64,000 nucleotides of DNA, taken from Tubulanus polymorphus (taxonomy: Eukaryota > Nemertea > Palaeonemertea > Tubulaniformes > Tubulanidae). Of the stretch, positions 47,513 through 60,182 are shown piece by piece (position 1 is the first letter of the stretch; each line of letters begins with the position of its first letter). The position numbers and the translations under genes were made by a program. The DNA lies in contig NC_134026.1 in NCBI RefSeq assembly GCF_964204645.1, forward strand, positions 5,952,001-6,016,000, given 5' to 3'. Below the pieces are notes generated by a model. It saw only the letters and a program-made list of their open reading frames with translations, had not been told where the DNA came from and searched no databases.

Positions 47513-48164
47513 AATAAAATTTGTTCCACAGCTGCCCATTGAATTTGACTGCCATGTCCTAAGTTCACTATATGTAACCTTTTCTGAAAGAAGTAAATAT
47601 CCGGTATGTCAAAATGAACAAGAACCATGAAATTGTTGTTGAAAACTTAAAAGATAGTATGATGTACTGATGTATTTCTGATTAAAAAACCAAAGATAGT
47701 ATGATGTACTGATGTATTTCTTATTGCTCATAGAATTTATGAATTATATTATCATTGTTGTGTGGTTTCAGGTATTAGTCGTATTATACAGGTTTGTCTC
47801 AACTAATTCCAGTATTGATGCATTTGATAATTCAGCTCAATTTGTATGTACTTGCTGCCAGTATTTTCTTACTTATTATTATTATTATAAAATTGTAATT
47901 AAACGTGTTCAATTCTTTTGATGAAAATGTGTTCTATTAAATAATTTTTATAACACATTAAAAGCTGCTCATTATTTCTATGCTCATCTCTCGTACGACA
48001 TGTAGATGTAATCAACATGGAATATGCCTTACAAAATATTTCATTACAGTTCATAGAATTGTGTTGTGCATTTTGATTAAAGGATCAATTATGTCTGTGA
48101 TCTCAACGTAAGTTCAGATGTTATGTAAATGATATTTCACGGCTTATATTATTCAATCAATAAA
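47513..48164 (+). terminator. CAD: candidate CAD polyadenylation signals
   Basis: AATAAA occurs at 47513-47518 (334 nt after the stop) and at 48159-48164. Either could end the CAD transcript. The convergent RMC1 transcript has AATAAA on the minus strand at 48606-48611. A 43-bp direct repeat (ATAGTATGATGTACTGATGT) lies at about 47653-47722. Confidence 0.5.
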
Positions 48165-48387
48165 ATTGTTCATTCCAATGAATTAGAATTCTTTGCTTCT
48201 TGTGATGATGAAATATAACGTACTTCATTTAAAAATGGCCGAGTCGATTCACACTGCTGGGTCCAGTTTTATCAAGCAAAATGAAAATTAGTTGCTACAA
48301 CAACCTTCTCATTCTCAATGTTTTCTAGTGGTGATTAGGTTTGTGAAACTGGGTGTTGTCGCGTGAATCTAGTGACTGGATTCCCAC

Positions 48388-48480
48388 AATAATTCAGCCA
48401 AAAAGAGAATTATTGTATAGAAGAGTACGGTATATATTTTGAGCAATGTTTCGTCTAAAGACTATTAGCCATCATCAGGA
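48388..48480 (-). ncRNA. hammerhead-ribozyme-like motif in an inverted-repeat fragment
   Basis: The plus strand reads GTTTCGTCTAAAGACTATTA then GCCATCATCAGG (48449-48480). On the minus strand this is CTGATGA, a stem-loop, then CGAAAC, the conserved hammerhead core. The left neighbour, TCCCACAATAATTCAGCCAA, matches the 39579-39722 element. It lies between the CAD and RMC1 3' ends. Activity is unproven and the outer stems look weak. Confidence 0.45.
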
Positions 48481-48681
48481 ATACTGGTTGATATCATAAG
48501 CAACAGCTCTATGACGATCCTTGGTAAATTAACCCTCCTATGCCTGATTATGACTTCAAAAAGAACCCAAAGGAACAGTTTGTTCAATACATGTATAAAT
48601 AAAACTTTATTCATAAGATATTTTATCACAATTGTTGAAAGTAATATGTACAGGATGAATGGAATAATAGTTGAAGTGTTG

Positions 48682-51600
48682 TCATGCGGAGCTGATTTGT
48701 GTAAATGCCTCTGCGCCGAATAATGCCTGGAAATGGCTAACATATGGTTCGCAATGCTCCCCTGCAATAGAAATATTTGGATCTAGTACTATGGACTGGT
48801 CAAACTAAGTCAGGATGGCCACTGATGACAGAATTAAGCCAGGTTAATGATTTAGGATAAATGTACCAAGAGGTACACAAAATGGCAGATTTTTCAACCG
48901 CAGAAATAGGTAGGTTACAGAAACTAACGTCTACCATTATTCATAGCCCTAAGTTTGCTTTCACTGTTCCCATCATTGAGGACTTGAGTTCAACACCCTG
49001 ACCTATCCGGTAACGGACTTTTAAGTACGATACCTGGCTGAAATTTTGGATGGCCTCTCATTTTGATATTTCTTTGCTCGAAGAATTTGAATACTGTGTA
49101 GAATAACATATTATCCCTGGTCATCATTGCAGCTTCAAGGAACTTTCGCGCGGACACGTGCTGAGAATCAGTGTAGCCAACACTGCGTATGAATCTATAT
49201 AGAATCGAAAGAGATTATTTGAAATGAGTAGAATATGAATCGATAAATCGTTGCCCGATGGTGCATTATTTACCGTAAAGCTGGTAGTAATTGATGTTTG
49301 GAGAGAAGCACTTCAACTATCTCATCATTAGCTGTGTTCAAACGCTGAATAAAATAAAAGCATCGATTTCAACAGAGTTCAGACTATAAACTGTGATCAT
49401 GAGAATTCTCTTGGCCAGAGGAGAGCCAAAAGATACATGTAGGAACTAGAGACAAAACATGTGGGAACTAGGGGGCCAGGGACACAACGCCCACTTAGGA
49501 CGTGGTCATAGAGCATGTCACAAGCTACAATTTAGCAATTGATTGTGGTTACAAAATATGCTTAGGTACCGATATGATATGAAAATATTGAGTTATTCAG
49601 CTAAGTGGGCTAAAAAGCAAGAGTACCATTGCCCAGGCATATTTTTCAGATGTTTTCATGGCTTCTGAGAGAGCCTCTGGCAGAAAAAGATATTCCAATC
49701 CATCTACCTTTTCTCAAGTTTCAAGTTTAGTTTATTGCTCCAAAAAAGATATACAATTTTTCCGAGCATAGCAAAATAATAAGATAAAAACCCACTATCT
49801 ACAGATTAAAAGAATTTTAAAACAAAGAATTCATTTATTCGAACAATCTAAAATATATAGAATACACGACGTTTCGATCTCACCCTAGAGATTATCGTCA
49901 GGTTTGTGATTAGATTGTTAGAATAAATGAATTCTTGGTTTTGAAATTCTTTTAATCTGTAGATAGTGGGTTTTTATCTTATTATCCATTCACCACGTTT
50001 GAGTGTGGTTATCGTTCTATGTAGCAAAATAGTATCAAATATAAATATCGAAGCTGGCAAATTTGTACATAATCAACAGATCTCCATGATTCAGAAATGT
50101 TTTGAAAATTGTTCAAAAAGATTGTTGGTTCTGACAAATGATGGATCACACCACTGACAAATGATGGTCACACCACTGCTTGCTTATTTCTAATAATTCA
50201 CCTTCAACATGTCCAGAGCTAGTTGATGTGCTGGTGGATATACACTCTCTAGAGACAATAACAAACATGCCTGAAAGACGCCAAAAACGGTAAAATTTCA
50301 AGATGAATTCAATACATCATTTATCAGTAATACACATGTACATAACATGTATTTGACAAGCGGTTCGAAATTGTGAACATAAGTCTGAAGAGAGTACTTA
50401 CAATAGGTTTTGAGTCGCTGAGGACGTGGTACTGTAAAAACTGATGTAGCTGATAGAAGCAACCATGCCGGACTAGAGTATTAATGACTAGTTCATATAG
50501 ATAATGCTGAAATATACAAAGTAACTGTTGAAACACTTGATAGCATTCGGACCATACAAATTGATAAGCATTTGGTTAATGAATTGTAGAATAGACGCAC
50601 TCAAACGTGGAGAATAGATTATCTGATAAAAACCCACAATGCCACGAAGTTAAGAAAAAATCATAATTAAAAAGATTGAAAATTAAAAATTGACACACCT
50701 ACAATGATCTCTTGAGAGACTTCAAAACATTGTGTCCTCTGTTCTTAATTTTCAACTTGTTTTCAAGTTTGTGCATAGTCAGTTTGTACCATTTAGTTAA
50801 TGAAATTAATCACTAAAGTATATACAAGAGTTGTTATGAATTAATCATTACCTGCACTTGTATCTGGTTCACATTCGCTGACCTGATATACTCGATAAGC
50901 ACGGCTACGATGAACTTATAATGAATATCCTGAAATAATAATTATTTACGTAATAAGTATACATAACTAATAATCGCGTTGGTAAATAGCGCCTATGAAT
51001 ATTTTAGAGTTCATTCAACCACAAATACAGTAGACTCTACCTTACTCGGTAGCAATGGGACCATCAATATTGAATGCTTAGTTGCCACAAAAACAAATTG
51101 AGAGGAAAAGAGATTTACTGACTTTCGTTGACTAACGGAATAAAGAGGAGTCGCCTGTATTAAGTTTTTCATCCAATACAACGAGCATGCAAAATGACGT
51201 AGCATGCTGAGCAATGGAAAATGAATACATACAGTTTTTTGTACCTTGTTTTCTATGAATCGCGAAAAAACGTGTGTATACATGTCTGACTGGTCGACGA
51301 CAACCTGAAAACAACATCATTGAACTATACTTACTCCAGGGTCCCGATTACAGGAATATTGTTTACTTTACTTCTAAGTTTACCAGTTTTGGTGTTGGTT
51401 GTTTTTAAGCGTTTAGAATAAAACCTTTTTGTGAAACCACTTGTTCGGAAGTTGTTCAATGTTACTCAAAAAAAGAACTTTAGAATTTTACCAAATCGGG
51501 GTAAAATTCTTCCATACCTCATCCGAGTACCTCTAGGGGCATATCAACCCAACATACAAGGTTTCTCATTCCAATGAAGAGGGAAGCATTTGAACAGAAT

Positions 51601-54600
51601 CATAGACTAAGTTTTTCTGCTGCCACTAAGGATTCAAAACTTAAAATGCTGGATAAATGAGAACCACTTGTGAAAGACCGATGGCCGAAGCCACTCGGCC
51701 ACTACTTGCCTGATTTTTGTTTTCGGACACCATATAATTTTGATAAACTTCGTTCAGTTTATTGAATATTTTCGCGATTACGCTGAGTGGTGTCCGTTGT
51801 TCAGGCGATAGCATACTCTTACAGACCAATAGAATATGCATTTTGCACTCAGTTCGTTGCAGCAGAAACCTGATGAGTAAGTATTTATCCTCGATCATCG
51901 CAACGATCGGCTCAAGATCGATGTGAACGTACCACAAAAATCCTGTAAGAGAAAGTAACATTTCTTATTACAATGCAGCATTTTTACGCAAGACTCCTCC
52001 CAACGAATAAATACCAATGGTTGGTTCAGGGATGAGATGCGAGATTCTGAAATTTCCACCCTTTCCACATTTCTTCCCACCAAAAAACAGAAGTTCTCAC
52101 ATTTTTTCTCTTTAAGGGACATATACCTAACACAATTTCTTCATTTTCGACGAGGTTATATGCAAGAATAACAAAATCCATATGGCTTATTTTGTCCCTA
52201 GTACACTGTAGACCAGCTGCAATACCCAGAATCTGGGAACATAGGGAAAACTGCATAGAAATTTTCTGACAACAAGAATTTTCAAAGAATTTCACATAGT
52301 TTCCAAACTTTTTCGTCCTTCCACATTTTTCACATGCATCTCATCCCTGCTGGTTTTACTGTTTTGGTTCTAGGTAAAAACCTTCCCCACATGTATAACC
52401 GATCTCCCAAACACAGACACAGGCTACAGTCAGTTTAGTAATTCACGTTCACATACCCAGTTTAGCATCGATAACTATGTTTGGTTGAAATACGATCCAG
52501 TTGTGAGAATCTGATTGTTACCGGTAGTCAAAGATCATATGAACCATATATGAAAAATGTTAATGCCCATTTCTGGACCAAGCTTTTATCAAGTAAGAAT
52601 GACAATGAAATTAAAGAAGAGGCAATTCTTTGTCAGGTTGGCAACTTTCCACCAATCTACAAATTCCCTGAAGTTTTCCCTGATTTTTCCATGTTATAAC
52701 ACAAAATTCCCTGAGTGAAAGATATATTGTGGTTTGATATGTTGTTATTCATTCATTTTTCATGAATCACATATTGATAAAGAAACGTGTGATCAAGAAC
52801 ATATTCATATTCCCTGAGTTTTCCAGTTTTCCCTTTTCTTTAAAGTAGAAACAGTTACCCGAAGTGAATAGGTGTCTGTCTGTACACGGTATGCCACAGG
52901 TTCTTCCGCCATACAATTCATCATATGTAAAAGGATACACAATTCGCAATGAATTTCAGCGGCATCAGCGTTTCCTGATAGAACCGGTTTGCGGCGAAGT
53001 TTCAGCGGTTTGATCGGTTTCGGCGCGACGACCGGTCGATGATACGTGACGAAACCGTCGCTTTCACCGGTCAAGTTAATATCGAATATCATCGACGTCT
53101 AAAAGAAAACAATGCCGTTTATATTTCATATCAACCCATTAGCTGCCTACTACCAACATATCTCGTAGCTGATCCTTCTTATTCACCATTTGCGTTCCGG
53201 TTATTGGAATGATACCCTTCCTGATTGGCTGGCAATGGTAACAAACTCTGCTTCATTCTCAATGTTCATTTATCAATTTTGAACAATGAATGGCTTACTA
53301 TATTATAGCTCGCGTGCCACCTATGTGATAGCTAGTAGCAGCAACTGGGGACAGCGCCGTATTATCAGGTGGGAGTCAATGTGTTCAGATTATCAACGAT
53401 GACAGTATAGACTGATATACTATTCTCAGTTTAGAAGAAGACTAACGATCTCACAGTTAATATGATGTTTATTTTACTGGAATTCTAAGGGTTAAGATAA
53501 ATTCCAAAACTGTCAAAACAATGAACTTAAAATATCATCAATTGTGGGATCGTAAGTAATTATCAAAAATAATCAAAAACCCTGCAGTTTATGATTACAC
53601 CATTCAAAAAACCATTCAAACAGTTTTTATACATCTAATCTGAATACTGAGATCAATATCAGGCTACCGGTCATATTATCGACAATATTCTCAAGCGATT
53701 TTTACTAGACCGACTAGAATAACGATTAAAACCTGAACCTTCGAAGCCTGATGATGTACGATGACTAGGTTATCGACTATATTTATCGCAAAGCGTCCAC
53801 TCATGTCTAAACGCAGCACATCAGTTTTCTTTGCCGGCGCTTCTCTGAAAAATACAGCAGAAAATTATATCCACTCTCAATCAATACTTTGTAACAGATT
53901 TCTATAGAAATCTACCCGTAATGAAGACTTACTTCTGTAATTGATAAAGAACGATTTCGGCACCGACGCTACCCGCGGTTTTCGGTTGATGGCGTAAGAC
54001 GACGATATAAGTTTTTCCAAACCTAAATTTTCCGATAAGATTAAAACCATGAAGCAAGCTCTATAATACAGTGCGAAATTATGACTCCAATGATATTAGT
54101 ACACAACTCAGTCAGCAGGCTGCTAAAGCCCTGTTATTCTAAAATAATTTCTGTCTCATGTAAGTTTATGAATTCGATTCAGTTATCAGTTTCAGACTCG
54201 CTTCAAGAAAGCAGCCATGATATCACATTCAGAAAAATACAAATATATGGTCAGGTTGTTTCCAACTTACAAATTTGCCATAGTTACATCTCTTTCTAGA
54301 AGACACAATTTTGGAGGTTTCGGAACCACAGGCATATCCACTTCAAATTTCGGTAACTTGAAAACGTTTCCCTTCAAAAAAGAAAATTGAATAGCCGATA
54401 TATAACGATATGATGAACAATTATGAAATATGCAGTGAAAGATTAGTTTTGAGGCACCTTTTTTATCCATATCCCAAACCTACCATCATCTTCATCCTTA
54501 CTAACCCTAGATCCTACTCAACCTACTCCCCTATCTTAAGTAGTATGCATTATATGGGTTTGTGAGTTGCCAATGCCAAGCCTCAATTTCTTAAAAGGGT

Positions 54601-56437
54601 CGATTAGGCTTACCTTAAATTGAAACGGATGAATGATGTTTCCCAGTGATCCTGACGCAAGCAGAAGAATAGCACTGTCGGGCTGCAACGTAACCGATAA
54701 ACAATATAACATTATTTTTCCTTTGGACGATAAACTAACAGTTGATGAAGCTATAACTCTACCTACCATCCACACAAACCAATGCACGGAAACGCTGTGC
54801 GTTTTTAGCGAACGTAAAGTTCGTTTTTCCGGGATCACCTCGTAAAATTCAATCCCGTGATCCGTGATGAAAACGATTTCATTGATGCTCGTCCAACAGA
54901 AGCCTATGATCTTAGTCGATTTACCCTAGAATAAAGTCAGAATACTAACTTACTACCGTGAGGGCAATTACATCAAGCAGAAAAACGTTTGTGGTGGCAG
55001 TAGTCCGCTAGTTTGATAACTCAAGATTTGACTTACCAGGGTACAGATTTTTCATGATGTGAAGTTCAGGACCCAGTTGCAAAGTCGTGTCTTACCGGGG
55101 GAATTGCAAAATTGGTTTTCAATCATAAGACTTGTCGTAAGTTGTGAGATCAAAGATGGTCTTAAGACTGGTCTTAAATCTAAGTCCCGACTGTGCAACT
55201 GGGGCAGTGATTTATCATGAGTTTGATGGGTTGAAGGGCAAAGGGCGTACTATACAATATTGTGGTATGCGCATTTTTTTCGCTTGTGAAAAAAATAAAA
55301 AAAGCTCACAAATGTAACATAATTTTATTTCCAGACCAACCTTACAACTCTGAGAGTATTCCAACACATCAATGCCATCAAAGAAATTAACAAATTCCTA
55401 CAAAAGAAAGGTATCAACATACAACATATTTTGATTCTAACATGTACATGTAAGGTAATATTTTTTGTTCTCTTATCTAAATCTAGGCTAATCCACATGA
55501 ATTTGAAATGAAACAATTGAAATGAACTAAGACTATGGCGCTGTAGTCTAGTACCTAGCCATCGTTCCCCAAACAACAGCCGTAACAACGACTGGTATTC
55601 AGGCTAATGGGGCTGGGGTGATGTGTACTTACCACTGACTTCTGGGATCTTTGAATGGCTAATATTCGTAAGTCAAGAGAAAACTTTATTGAAATAACAT
55701 CACCTCTGTCTTCCATCCTGAAAACGTTACCAAAATATTCATTACTATTTCGCAACATCTTATTGTTCTGAGCAAATTGATGAAAGACTGACCTGAAATT
55801 GATATTCGTTTTTTCATCAGGACCTTTCACTACCACACCAGTAGCTCCACCAGATCGGACACAGAAAACCTGTAAAATAACAACAGTTTGATGCTTACAA
55901 TGTCAAATTTGATCTTAATTAGCCCCATAAGCAAAAATATTCTAAGCACTGCGCTTTGGACGTATATTTATATCCATATGTCAAATCCATCGCCCAAGCA
56001 TTTTATTTACTAGAAAATATGTGAATTTTGTGCAATAAATTGAAACCCTGGGGCCAGTTGCACAGTCGGACTTAAGTCCAAAAGTGGTCTTTAATCTTAA
56101 GACTGGTCTTAAGTTGTTAGATTGGCTATAGAACTAAGTTGGTCTTAGACTGGTCTTAAGTCTAAGCCATGACTATGCAACAGGGCCCTGGGATAAATGA
56201 TTTCAAAAACATCTGGAACCCTTCAAATTCACTAAAAATCTAAACTGATCTTTTAAAGTATTTCGTGCTTTATGAAAAGTGACAAACCTGTCTGTTAGAA
56301 TCATCGAAGAATACATTCGTTACTTTACTGAACGGCTCGAATTGTATCGGTGTTTTACTCAGTTCAACGTAATGTCGATTGTCATCGATTTTACTGGCAG
56401 CTCCGATTGATGGCTTTATCCCTTCTGTATCCATCAT
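48682..56437 (-). CDS. RMC1: RMC1, regulator of the MON1-CCZ1 Rab7 exchange factor
   Basis: 19 exons in phase (2007 nt, 668 residues plus stop; human RMC1 has 657). In order: 56288-56437, 55793-55869, 55633-55717, 55341-55397, 54767-54925, 54614-54682, 54271-54371, 53933-54022, 53739-53844, 52939-53098, 52457-52510, 51668-51942, 51245-51304, 50852-50929, 50402-50506, 50202-50270, 49274-49344, 49034-49194, 48682-48761. The start is the first of two adjacent ATGs (MMDTEGIKPS). Family landmarks: HYVELSKTPIQFE, GATGVVVKGPDEK, IIGFCWTSINEIVFITDHGI, KLPKFEVDMP, WIVFQPNIVID, LLQRTECKMHIL, the C-terminal Mic1 region (HQFLQYHVLSDSKP, MMTRDNMLFYTVFKFFEQRN) and GEHCEPYVSHF near the end. The N-terminal half should be a beta-propeller. 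The family protein helps MON1-CCZ1 activate Rab7 on late endosomes and in autophagy. Exon 12 has a second possible donor (see findings). Confidence 0.95.
49779..49983. repeat. long palindrome with hammerhead-like loop, RMC1 intron 16
   Basis: Arms of about 75 bp (AAGATAAAAACCCACTATCT, ACAGATTAAAAGAATTT, then AAGAATTCATTTATTC) are near-perfect inverted repeats. The loop (49869-49901) reads CGTTTCGATCTCACCCTAGA then GATTATCGTCAGG. On the minus strand that is CTGACGA, the stem ATCTC/GAGAT, then CGAAACG, which fits the hammerhead consensus CTGANGA..GAAA. Related copies lie at 4930-5235 and 50597-50760. Confidence 0.7.
50597..50760. repeat. diverged copy of the palindromic hammerhead-like element, RMC1 intron 15
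   Basis: CACTCAAACGTGGAGAATAG then CTGATAAAAACCCACAA matches the flank of 49779-49983 and 4930-5235. A degenerate core (CCTACAATGATCTCTTGAGA then GACTTCAAAAC) lies near 50698-50730, here on the plus strand. Confidence 0.5.
52635..52830. repeat. dispersed repeat (AATTCCCTGAG type), RMC1 intron 10
   Basis: Repeated AAATTCCCTGA and TTCCCTGATTTTTCC phrases are the reverse complement of the CAGGGAA-rich repeats at 35275-35665 and 44695-44985. Confidence 0.45.
55071..55206. mobile_element. diverged GGGCCAGTTGCACAGTC MITE, RMC1 intron 4
   Basis: ACCCAGTTGCAAAGTCG on the left and CGACTGTGCAACTGGGG on the right are inverted. Inner TCTTAAGACTGGTCTTAAAT blocks match the copies at 31341 and 56051. Confidence 0.6.
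56051..56188. mobile_element. palindromic MITE (GGGCCAGTTGCACAGTC family), RMC1 intron 1
   Basis: Nearly identical in sequence and orientation to 31341-31479, which implies recent spread of this family. Confidence 0.65.
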
Positions 56438-57360
56438 TAATGATAAACTACAAGAAAGATGCAGATTATCGTAAATCTTTCAAAGAAAATACAATTAGAC
56501 TTAGTCCAATTGTATTTTCTTTGAAAACTTTACTCTAATCAGAGTAGCCATTGGATTGTTCCATTGAAATTGCCAGCAGGACTCGATTCCTCTTGTGACT
56601 CCGTGACTGACAGTGAATGCCATAGCATCACATATTATCCCACTGAGCTACCAAGGTCGCTTCAGGCCTAACCCTGTATTTGTACTGTCCTAATTGTCTT
56701 TTACCAGGCCTCACTATCGGTACAGAAATGAGTACGCAGATTTATGAATAAGCTATATATAAACTATGCAGCTGAATAAAACAATCATTTCACTTAAGAG
56801 AGTGGTGCTGTAAGTTAAATATGACAACACTTGTCGATTTTGTGCGGTTTTGGTTGGTTATTAGTATTTCTGGATGGAATATTTCAATGTTTTTAGACGC
56901 TTTTTATTTATGATAAATGAATGTCACAGTCATCAATTAAATTAGGCCATATGCCGAATACCTAAGGCAAGAGCTTGTATCATCGGCGATGATAAAAGCA
57001 ACGTAATTCCTAATATTTCCGATAAAAATGTATTTTATTTTCCTAAATTTACTTCCGGGTTTGGAGTCAATTCATGTCAGCGCCCAGTGCTCAGAGAAAA
57101 ACGTAACTTTTCTAACAAAAATGGCATTAAACATGTTCCGTATGTTACAGTAGGTGTCATTTACGTTATGTGTGGATATTTTCAGATAGTTAAATCAGAC
57201 AGAAATCATAAGATTCGTGAATTTCGCAAAGAATTATCGAATTCCGCTGTTTATTTTTTGATAAATGCTATTGGACGTACTATTTACCGACCAAAACCCA
57301 ACCGATTTTGGTAATGCGAAGTAATGGATTCGTTTTTGTTTTGATTCCAGTTGTGGCTCA
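56438..57360. promoter_or_regulatory. bidirectional spacer between RMC1 and MRPL55
   Basis: 924 bp separate the two divergent start codons. An acceptor (ttttgattccag, ending 57350) 10 bp upstream of the MRPL55 ATG shows that a 5' untranslated exon of MRPL55 lies in this spacer. No TATA box stands out. A palindromic AAAGAAAATACAATT pair occurs at 56479-56525. Confidence 0.5.
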
Positions 57361-58163
57361 ATGAACGTAAGATCGCTGAGTAAAAGTGGATCTCAAATCG
57401 CTCAGATTGTTAGATGTAACTCGCATAGAGCCGATATAACGAGAACTAATCGTAATTTGTACGCTCGACAATATCCAACAGTATTAGTGCAACCAGATGG
57501 CTCGACTATAAACATACGTTATTATGAACCAAGAAAGATTATAAGGGTAAGCAGTATAGTAAAACAATTCAGGGTGCTTTAAGGTTACTTCTTTCAATTG
57601 ACGCCAAGATGAAGTAATTCATGGGGCTACTCATAAACTGTTTGATCATCTTTTGTATGCTGTCGGCATCAATTTGTTGATGAATTATATACAGTTTTTG
57701 GGTGCACAAAATAAGAAAAATGAATATCAGGAACTAAGAACTATCTGGCAGGGTCAACTTTCCCAAATTTAGGGGTCCTGTACTTCTAATCCAGTTAACA
57801 AGTCCAACATCCAGTTTCTAAGTCACTGTTTGCAATTCTTTATCAATAATTCTAGAAGATGATTATTCACCAAATTTCATTTAAGCACTTTTTTCATAGT
57901 TCACTGTTATACTGTACCAGTATACAAAATGAATAATGATTTTCGAAATGTACCCTCTGACAAAAACCACTTCAACCATCATATCAAGCCATATTCTCAA
58001 TTTTGATCCATTTTAGTTGCCACTTGATCTGACGCAAGTTAGCGAAGAGGTTAAACAAGCTCGAATTGACAGTCGAAAACCCAGGAAAAAGATTATCGTC
58101 GAAGAGGAAATAGAAGACACTTATGAGCCCGACCAATACATCGATTTGTGGGAGTCGAAATAA
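57361..58163 (+). CDS. MRPL55: mitochondrial large-subunit ribosomal protein L55 (mL55)
   Basis: Two coding exons, 57361-57546 and 58017-58163, give 110 residues plus stop (human MRPL55 has 128). The N-terminal part is basic and serine/arginine-rich, like a mitochondrial import signal (MNVRSLSKSGSQIAQIVR). The family core follows: NRNLYARQYPTVLVQPDGST, then INIRYYEPRKIIRLPLDL, with an acidic tail ending YIDLWESK. The protein is a structural part of the animal mitoribosome large subunit. AATAAA at 58223-58228 is a likely polyadenylation signal; its 3' end probably overlaps the convergent Kazal gene. Confidence 0.93.
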
Positions 58164-58317
58164 CCGTCAAATTTATTAAAACAATTAAAATCATGACTGG
58201 GTTTTTAAAAATTTGTTTGTATAATAAAATATATATTGTATTGTATCACTATTGTATTGTTTTTATGTTTTGAAATGGTCAGTTTTCGTTTTGTTTGATG
58301 TTGAAGTGATGCTCATT

Positions 58318-59117
58318 TTAGCACTTTCCTTTGCGTTTCAGCGTTAAATCTCGATCCAAACACATTGCCTTCCATAATTCGCAAACATTTCTATAAGTTT
58401 TTCCATTCGATGCGCATAGCGGTTGATCGAAAGGAGCGCATTTGTATCCTTGACGACACCAGATTTCGGACAGCCTCCTAGCCAAAGGTCCATTTAGGAA
58501 ACGTTTCTCGATGGCTTCATCCGTTAATGCCAGGTCTTTGCAATGACCTTTACGCAAAAGCTTCAATTGCTTATCCAAACACATAGCTCTCCACAATTGA
58601 CAAGGGTTTTCGTAGGTTTGGTCGTTCGACGCGCACGTCGGTAGGCGCAAAGGAGCACACTTGTAATCGCGCTGACACCAAATCTGTGATGTGAAGGATG
58701 CACCATCGCTACGTCGCTTTCGGGCGCTATTTGACTTCATAATCTCTGACTTTTTCTGAACACGACAGTGTCCACTATAAGCCGGGTAAAGTGGGCCTGT
58801 GAAGAGTGAAAAAGACACCTTTTTGGTACTTTTGGTGAGAAGGTGAATTATTGCATCAAATCAATTTGATATTTCCGTAAAAATTCTACATTTTATTTCC
58901 AAAACGGTAACGTTTGAAGCAGAAAATTTCATGTCATTTTGTTTTTTATGAAATATTCTACCTTTTGCGAGATCAGCACTGAGTTGAAGATGACACATAT
59001 TAGGATAGGTGTTGCCATCCTTCGCGCAAACAGGATCAAATCTATAGTGAACGCAAGGCATGCCCATCATATCCATCAGAGTACCGGTAGGCCTATCGGT
59101 TCCATATCGTGAATCAA
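58318..59117 (-). CDS. secreted three-domain Kazal-type protein (5' end missing)
   Basis: Two exons: 58962-59117 and 58318-58796, joined in phase. Three Kazal-like repeats: PCVHYRFDPVCAKDGNTYPN at the N-terminus, then YKCAPLRLPTCASNDQTYEN and YKCAPFDQPLCASNGKTYRN. Repeats 2 and 3 have all six cysteines; repeat 1 keeps only four, so one disulfide is lost. A furin-like site (ARKRRSD) separates repeat 1 from the rest. Kazal domains typically inhibit serine proteases or bind growth factors. The upstream exon with the signal peptide is not identified. The frame entering 58962-59117 needs one base from that exon, which must lie before RAD51C at 60183. Confidence 0.82.
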
Positions 59118-60182
59118 CTGCAATTAATTAATTTTAGCGGGAGTATTTACATTCAACCAAGCGTAGTAGATCAGTAAACAATGTAATGTAATTAAATACG
59201 TTAGTTAAAGGGCGTTCTCAAACTTCGATGGAAATTTATAAAATTTTGCCATCAGGTTTTGATACCATCTTCAGCGTTCACCATACATTGAAATTAAGAT
59301 CTGTCGAAATCTTTCTCCATGTCATTACGTTGGTTAAGTCTGTCTAAATAATGATTATTTTGGCCGACTTGATGACTAAATCATTGAGTTTTACGCCTTT
59401 TTCGGCATAATCCCACTTCACGTACCTAATATCGTCAATGATGCGATAAATACCACAATTAGAAATAGTTCCATTCTTGATTCCTGCCTCCAGAACTCTC
59501 CTGGTCCGTCGTTAAATCATTTTCGACGGTAAAAGATTTCTATCCAATAAATTCCAAGAATAATGATAACCCACAAACCCATTTTGACAATACTTTATCT
59601 CCCTTGTTGATATTTGTCTGAGTTGGGCATCGGTCGAAAAAAATAGTACAGCACTCCGTGTGTGGTTCAATTCAAACTTTACAAGTTTTCACAGTAGGCC
59701 TCTGTGCCTAGGCGTCTCTGGCTCAGTGGTAATCGCCAAAAATGATTCCTTTCGTATTCGGGACTTTTCATGGTCGGTCGGGGTTAACTTAAACAGAAAG
59801 TAGAATTTTATGAGATTTATTTTGTTAAAATGGTTATTTTCATGAAAAAACAATTCTTTAAATTGTCCCACGCGAGAGGCAAAAAAGGTTTTCAGTGCAT
59901 CATATTATGAATGTATTTAAATTGAAACTTAGTTGAAATAATCTTCATCAAAAATGGAATTTCCTGCAAATGTTTATGTATTATCTTTTTATTTTCTGAT
60001 ACTAAAAGCGAAGCTCGCGCCCAACGTACCAAGAATTATATATTCTCGGAGCCACCCCTATTTGTACAAAGTAATGTCTCTTTTACCGAAAATCTGGAGG
60101 TCGCGGGAAATTTGATCTGTCAAATTGTCAAAATCTTGCTTTTGTTTTGATTTGTATAGATTTGTCACGTTTGTAGAGTAAA
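59118..60182. promoter_or_regulatory. spacer between the Kazal gene and RAD51C
   Basis: This divergent interval should hold the first exon of the Kazal gene and the RAD51C promoter. A minus-strand candidate start (MGLWVIIILGIYWIEIFY, signal-peptide-like) sits near 59580 but has no good donor. A tRNA-like A box (TCTGGCTCAGTGGTAATCGC) occurs at 59713-59732 without a convincing B box. Confidence 0.4.

Noticed and set aside
52805-52938. Longer reading of RMC1 exon 10 through the continuing open frame.
   Set aside because: The donor at 52938 (TGT before gtatcc) joins exactly to SHNWIVFQP in family alignment; the extra open frame is intron.
57087-57314. A 75-codon frame just upstream of MRPL55.
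   Set aside because: It is not in frame with MRPL55, does not resemble the family, and the acceptor at 57350 shows that the region is intron or 5' untranslated sequence.
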